From: Caenibacillus caldisaponilyticus
Lineage (GTDB): Bacteria > Bacillota > Bacilli > Bacillales > Sporolactobacillaceae
Assembly: GCF_002003465.1 (NCBI RefSeq)
Contig: NZ_BDDQ01000005.1
Span: forward strand, 1-64,000
Reading direction: 5' to 3'
Length of the DNA: 64,000 nucleotides
The stretch's first letter is position 1, and every line of letters begins with the position of its first letter. Positions 60,292 to 64,000 of this stretch are shown piece by piece. A model generated the notes under the pieces. That model was given only the letters and a program-made list of their open reading frames with translations. It had not been told where the DNA came from and made no database searches. A program made the position numbers and the translations under genes.

Positions 60292-61587
60292 ATGCAAATC
60301 ATTCAGTGGTTGGCCAACAACTTCTTCGGCACACCGGCGATTCTCTTGGGACTTATCGTTTTAATCGGTTTATTGGTCCAAAAGAAGACGGCCAATCAAG
60401 TCATCAGCGGGACGTTTAAAGCGGTCATCGGTTTCTTGATCATCGGTTCGGGCGCCAATGTCATCGTCAATTCCTTAACCGTTTTTGAACCGATGTGGAA
60501 AGAAGTGTTTAACCTCCACGACAGCTCGCTCGGCCATTTTATCGGACAAGACCATTTCATCAGTCAATATGGCAGCGCTGTCACGTTGGCGATGACCATC
60601 GGTTTTATCATTAACGTTTTGCTCGCCCGTTTCACGAAGCTGAAGTTCATTTATTTGACGGGACACATGATGTTTTGGACGACCACCATTTTTGCCGGGA
60701 TCGTCATTCAAGCCGCCGGTCATGTGTCTTTCGGAAAACTGGTTTTGTTCCTGTCGATTGTCATGGGTTTGTATTGGACGATACAGCCGGCTTTAACCCA
60801 GCCTTTCATGAGAAAAATCATGGGAAACGACAATATCGCGCTCGGCCATACTTCCGCTTCCGTCGCTCTATTGGGTGCGCTGGCGGGTAAGGTTTTCGGC
60901 AATAAAGAAAACGATTCCGAAAAAATTAAGCTGCCGAAAGGCCTGGAGTTTCTCCGCGATTCCAACGTCATTACGGCGCTGACGATGGGCGTTTTGTTCT
61001 TCATCGGCGCGATGGTCATCGTTTTCAAGGGAACCCCGGGAGCGGAGAGTCTGATCAAAAAAGCGGGCGACCAAAACTTCGTTGTCTACTCGATCGTGCA
61101 ATCCTTCCAATTTGCGGGCGGCATTGCCATCGTGTTGATGGGCGTCCGAATGTTCATTGGGGAAATCGTTCCGGCTTTTAAAGGCATTGCGACAAAAATC
61201 GTTCCCGGCGCTAAACCGGCATTGGACTGCCCGGTTGTATTTCCCTTTGCGCCCAACGCGGTGATTTTGGGATTTCTCGGCTCCTTTGTCGGCGCTTTGA
61301 TTTGGTTGGTCATCATCGGCAATACCGTTGGTTACATTTTTATCCCGACGATGATCGTCCTGTTCTTCCACTCGGCGACCGCCGGGGTTTTCGGCAACGC
61401 AACGGGCGGTGTGCGCGGCGCTTTGATCGCCGGTTTCATCACCTCGACCGTCGTGGCATGGGGCCAATATATCATGGTTCATTTCTTGATCGGCAGCACC
61501 ATCCCCGATACGGCGATGTGGGCAGCGGATTCCGATATGTTCATTCTCGGCCCCGTCATCCATCTTTTGGCCAATCTCTTCTTCTAA
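60292..61587 (+). CDS. PTS ascorbate-type EIIC permease (UlaA/SgaT family)
   Basis: A 431-residue membrane permease with about 11 spans. Seen: GTPAILLGLIVLIGLLVQKK, GTFKAVIGFLIIGSGANVIV, LTGHMMFWTTTIFAG, GHTSASVALLGALAGKVFG, CPVVFPFAPNAVILGFLGSF and ATGGVRGALIAGF. These are hallmarks of UlaA. ATG 60292 (MQIIQWLANN) lies ten bases after AAGGAG; GTG 60283 is an alternative. The downstream lactonase-like gene suggests that the substrate may be a sugar acid or lactone rather than ascorbate itself. Confidence 0.92.
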   Translation: MQIIQWLANNFFGTPAILLGLIVLIGLLVQKKTANQVISGTFKAVIGFLIIGSGANVIVNSLTVFEPMWKEVFNLHDSSLGHFIGQDHFISQYGSAVTLAMTIGFIINVLLARFTKLKFIYLTGHMMFWTTTIFAGIVIQAAGHVSFGKLVLFLSIVMGLYWTIQPALTQPFMRKIMGNDNIALGHTSASVALLGALAGKVFGNKENDSEKIKLPKGLEFLRDSNVITALTMGVLFFIGAMVIVFKGTPGAESLIKKAGDQNFVVYSIVQSFQFAGGIAIVLMGVRMFIGEIVPAFKGIATKIVPGAKPALDCPVVFPFAPNAVILGFLGSFVGALIWLVIIGNTVGYIFIPTMIVLFFHSATAGVFGNATGGVRGALIAGFITSTVVAWGQYIMVHFLIGSTIPDTAMWAADSDMFILGPVIHLLANLFF

Positions 61588-61605
61588 TCCCGCCTAACTG
61601 AAAAC

Positions 61606-61635
61606 GGAAAGGGCGCTTCGTGTGCCCTTTCTTTG
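61606..61635 (+). terminator. Rho-independent terminator after the PTS genes
   Basis: GAAAGGGCGC (61606-61615) and GTGCCCTTTC (61622-61631) with a short loop, then TTTG. Confidence 0.75.
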
Positions 61636-62074
61636 CGCAGAGTGTGACCGGGATTATGAGGAAAAGGGTTTTCAGACGGTCGGCAAGGCGGCTGCAGGTT
61701 GTCGATGGTTGCCAGTAGTTTCGTGAGTTTTAGACATCCGTTTCCCGAAGCTTTTTGAGCCGCTCATTGCCTTTTGACGGCCGACATCGTTTTGCTTGCC
61801 ATAACGTTTTTTGCTGCTGAAGGGTTTCTGCTCTGAAAGCTTATGAACGCGGTCATTCCGTCCAGCTCCATTCCTTTTGCCCGCTGTCGAGAAACGCTTC
61901 TCGTGCGGTTGGCTACGTTAAACGGACATGACGTGCGCATCCGCCGTACGTTTTTTGCTCCGACCGGGCGGATCGCCAAGGCGACGCTTTATCGATGCAA
62001 CGGACTGCTCATTTAAAGACATCAAACCGTCAAAGGTTTTTCCATTAACTACGAATCACCGGGAGATGTTCATC
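61636..62074. other. Intergenic region, no gene seen
   Basis: About 440 bases between the permease terminator and the phosphotriesterase-family gene. A minus-strand frame at 61764-61979 has no family resemblance. A weak hairpin aaacc-gtcaaa-ggttt lies near 62025-62040. A promoter for the next gene is expected here but was not identified. Confidence 0.4.
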
Positions 62075-63067
62075 ATGAGTTTCGTGCGAACTTTAACGGG
62101 AGACATCGATCCGAAAGACATGGGTTTTACGTATTCGCATGAACACCTTGTCTGCACGCCGCCCTACTGGCAAGAGCGCGGCGAAAACGATTTGTTGCTG
62201 GATGATAAGGAAAAATCCAAACAAGATGTTCTGGATTTTAAAAAACACGGCGGCCAAACGATTGTTGATGCGACGGCGGTTGATTACGGCCGGCACGTGG
62301 AGGACGTCCAAGCGATTGCCGAAGAGACCGGGATCCGCATCATCGGTACGGCTGGGTTCAATAAAAGTTTTTTGTGGGCCGCGAAAATCCCTGAACGTTT
62401 AAAGCCGGTGCTTGGAAACTATGAAACGTTTCGTCAATGGATCGACGCTTCTTCCATCAATCAATTGGCCGAATTTGTCATTAAAGAAGTGGAGGAAGGA
62501 CTGGAAGGCACGCCATTTAAGGGCGGGCAAGTGAAGTTCGGAACGGGGTATAACCGAATTACGCCGCTTGAGGAAAAAACGATTCGTGCGGTCGCCCGCG
62601 CCCATCATGAAACGAAAGCCCCGATCCATTCCCACACGGAAGCCGGAACGATGGCGCTTGAACAAATTGAAATTTTAAAAGAGGAAGGCGTGGACCTTTC
62701 TTACGTCAGTTTCGGACATATGGACCGCAATCCGGATCCGTATTATCACGAACAAGTGGCCAAGACCGGGGCGTTTCTGTCGTTTGACGGCATCGCCAAG
62801 ATCAAATACGCCCCCGAGAGCACGAGGATCGCTTGCATTCTCGCGTTGGTCGAAAAAGGCTATGAAGATCAAATTTTGATCAGCGGCGACACCGCAAGAA
62901 AAAGTTACTACAAGCACTATGACTACGGCCTGGGCTTGGAATATATCATCGCGAAATGGGTGCCGCGGTTCATCGAGGAAGCGAACCGGAAAGGCTTCGA
63001 CGGCGAACGGCTCGTCCGCAAATTTTTCGTCGAAAACCCCGCGCGATGCTTCGCTTTTAAAAAATAA
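62075..63067 (+). CDS. Phosphotriesterase-family hydrolase, probable phospho-sugar lactonase
   Basis: A 330-residue TIM-barrel metal hydrolase of the PTE family (COG1735). Metal ligands: H22 and H24 in FTYSHEHLV, the bridging lysine in QVKFGTGYN, histidines in PIHSHTEAG and SFGHMDRNPD, and the aspartate in LISGDTARKSYY. Family members encoded next to ascorbate-type PTS genes in Listeria and Bacillus hydrolyse phosphorylated furanose lactones, so that activity is likely. ATG 62075 lies nine bases after GGGAG. A longer frame to 61928 is not supported. The following 147 bases contain no other gene. Confidence 0.85.
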   Translation: MSFVRTLTGDIDPKDMGFTYSHEHLVCTPPYWQERGENDLLLDDKEKSKQDVLDFKKHGGQTIVDATAVDYGRHVEDVQAIAEETGIRIIGTAGFNKSFLWAAKIPERLKPVLGNYETFRQWIDASSINQLAEFVIKEVEEGLEGTPFKGGQVKFGTGYNRITPLEEKTIRAVARAHHETKAPIHSHTEAGTMALEQIEILKEEGVDLSYVSFGHMDRNPDPYYHEQVAKTGAFLSFDGIAKIKYAPESTRIACILALVEKGYEDQILISGDTARKSYYKHYDYGLGLEYIIAKWVPRFIEEANRKGFDGERLVRKFFVENPARCFAFKK

Positions 63068-63214
63068 AACAGGTGAGTCGAGTTGTCCATCGAGGGCCTT
63101 CATTTTGAAAGTGCCGGATAAAGGGCTGATCCATCGAAACAATGAACCGCACAGGATGGTATGTGAAGCCCCTGAAACAGACTCCGCACCGGCAACAGAG
63201 AAAGGAGGATGGTG

Positions 63215-63979
63215 ATGCAATACGAGCATCTCAACGCTTTTGATTTTAAAGAGGCAGTCAAAAAAGCGAAACGGACGGCATTGCTCTCGGTCGGAGCAAT
63301 AGAAGCACACGGGCCCCATCTTCCGCTGGGAACGGATAATTTGCTCGCGGAGCGCTTGGCGAAACGGGTGGCCGAACAGACCGGTGCCCTTCAGTTGCCC
63401 GTTGTGGCTTACGGACAGGTGTGGAGCCTTCGCCATTTTCCGGGCAGCATCAACATCAGCAATGAAACGCTCATTCGTTTGATCGTCGATATCGGCAAAA
63501 GCTTATATTTTCAGGGCTTTCGCATTTTGGCCATGATCAACGGCCACCTTGGCAACACCGTCGCTTTAAAAGAGGCGGCCCGAAAGCTTTTCGATGAATA
63601 CCAAGACATGAAAATCTATTACTTTTTTTACCCCGGAACGAAGGATGTCATCAATGAAGTGCGGGAAACGCCGCCGACTCATGCTTCTTATTTCCACGCA
63701 TGCGAATTGGAGACGTCCTACATGCTCTATCTGGCCGAAGAATACGTCGATATGGATAAGGCGATTTGCGACGTGCCGCACATCGCGGAAGAAGCGGATA
63801 TGACGCCGACGCCGTGGGAGTGGTTTACGGAAACGGCGGTGCTCGGGGATGCGACGCTCGCCACGAAAGAAAAAGGGCAAAAAGTGATCGATGCCGCTGT
63901 CGCAAAAATGGTGGAAATCCTCCGAAAGGAGCAGGACCATGTTCAATCGAATCACCGAACCGGGTACCATCTTCTTTAA
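63215..63979 (+). CDS. Creatininase-family amidohydrolase
   Basis: A 254-residue protein of the creatininase/ArfB-like fold. Metal ligands are seen in VGAIEAHGPHLPLGTD (E30, H32, D41) and the later ACELETSYMLYL; also RHFPGSINISNETL and ILAMINGHLGNTVALKEAAR. The family hydrolyses cyclic amides and related C-N bonds. Start at ATG 63215 (MQYEHLN), six bases after AAAGGAGG; ATG 63209 is too close. The end overlaps the start of the next gene by 41 bases, so it belongs to a continuing operon. Its role beside a sugar-lactonase is not known. Confidence 0.85.
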   Translation: MQYEHLNAFDFKEAVKKAKRTALLSVGAIEAHGPHLPLGTDNLLAERLAKRVAEQTGALQLPVVAYGQVWSLRHFPGSINISNETLIRLIVDIGKSLYFQGFRILAMINGHLGNTVALKEAARKLFDEYQDMKIYYFFYPGTKDVINEVRETPPTHASYFHACELETSYMLYLAEEYVDMDKAICDVPHIAEEADMTPTPWEWFTETAVLGDATLATKEKGQKVIDAAVAKMVEILRKEQDHVQSNHRTGYHLL

Positions 63980-64000
63980 CTTTCTGGCCAAAGACAAGGA
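63939..64000 (+). CDS. Start of an unrecognised gene, cut by window edge
   Basis: ATG 63939 is eight bases after AAAGGAG and opens a frame reading MFNRITEPGTIFFNFL to the window end. It overlaps the creatininase-family gene in another frame and is therefore likely translated next in the operon. About 20 residues are too few to assign a family. Confidence 0.65.
   Translation, partial: MFNRITEPGTIFFNFLAKDK

Noticed and set aside
61764-61979. Minus-strand frame of 71 codons before the PTE-family gene
   Set aside because: No homologous motif, no ribosome binding site; treated as intergenic.

Overview
The window is chromosomal DNA of a Gram-positive bacterium of the Bacillota, most likely the Bacillaceae. 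This rests on AGGAGG-type ribosome binding sites, sigma-A promoters of the TTGACA-17-TATAAT kind, CcpA-type cre sites (TGWAARCGYTWNCW), many PEP:sugar phosphotransferase (PTS) systems, and regulators of the RpiR, LacI, GntR/HutC and BglG families. Base composition looks moderate. The genus cannot be named from the sequence alone. No rRNA, tRNA or CRISPR array was seen.

Layout. (1) 1-0.5 kb: the edge of an IS256-family insertion sequence. (2) 0.65-5.35 kb: an RpiR regulator convergent with a four-gene fructose-family PTS / sugar-phosphate kinase / tagatose-bisphosphate aldolase operon, probably for D-tagatose. (3) 5.5-15.1 kb: a hexonate/hexuronate regulon (kdgK with a frameshift, PHI-like isomerase, Ldh2-type and RspB-type dehydrogenases, KDPG aldolase, uxuA, uxuB, hexulose-6-phosphate-synthase-like protein), a LacI-family regulator and an MFS transporter. 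All three transcription units carry the same TAAAYCGKTTTA operator. (4) 15.5-21.0 kb: a sigma-54 activator and, behind a textbook -24/-12 promoter, a DJ-1/PfpI protein, an amidohydrolase, a DUF59 protein and a zinc alcohol dehydrogenase. (5) 21.3-30.9 kb: peptide/amide/amino-acid genes: GntR regulator, POT peptide transporter, a frameshifted D-amino-acid-oxidase-like gene, a 2-hydroxyacid dehydrogenase, an amidase with an MFS transporter, and an OppA-type lipoprotein. (6) 31.5-39.8 kb: galactose uptake (SSS symporter plus a small membrane protein) and the Leloir pathway galK-galT-galM-galR, then galE. (7) 39.9-47.9 kb: miscellaneous genes: toxin remnant, a giant FtsX-like permease, two Nudix proteins, GNAT, macro domain and two pseudogenes. 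(8) 48.1-57.2 kb: two near-identical GntR regulators followed by a galactosamine-type aga operon (agaS, nagB-like, mannose-family EIIB/C/D/A, class II tagatose-bisphosphate aldolase, PfkB kinase). (9) 57.4-64 kb: a PRD regulator (frameshifted), an ascorbate-type PTS EIIA/B/C, a phosphotriesterase-family lactonase-like enzyme, a creatininase-family protein and the start of one more gene.

The sugar systems converge on the tagatose-1,6-bisphosphate, KDPG and Leloir routes to central metabolism, each under its own type of regulator and several with cre sites.

The most unusual structure is a family of perfect 15-bp palindromes (GGGGGACAGTCCCCC) spaced at a constant 108-109 bp around 46.7-50.3 kb and 57.2-57.3 kb. 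The 93-94-bp segments between them are homologous but diverged. The units lie between genes, supply the C-terminal codons of three genes and truncate a histidinol-phosphatase gene. Four otherwise intact genes carry single-base frameshifts, so either sequence errors or ongoing gene decay should be considered.
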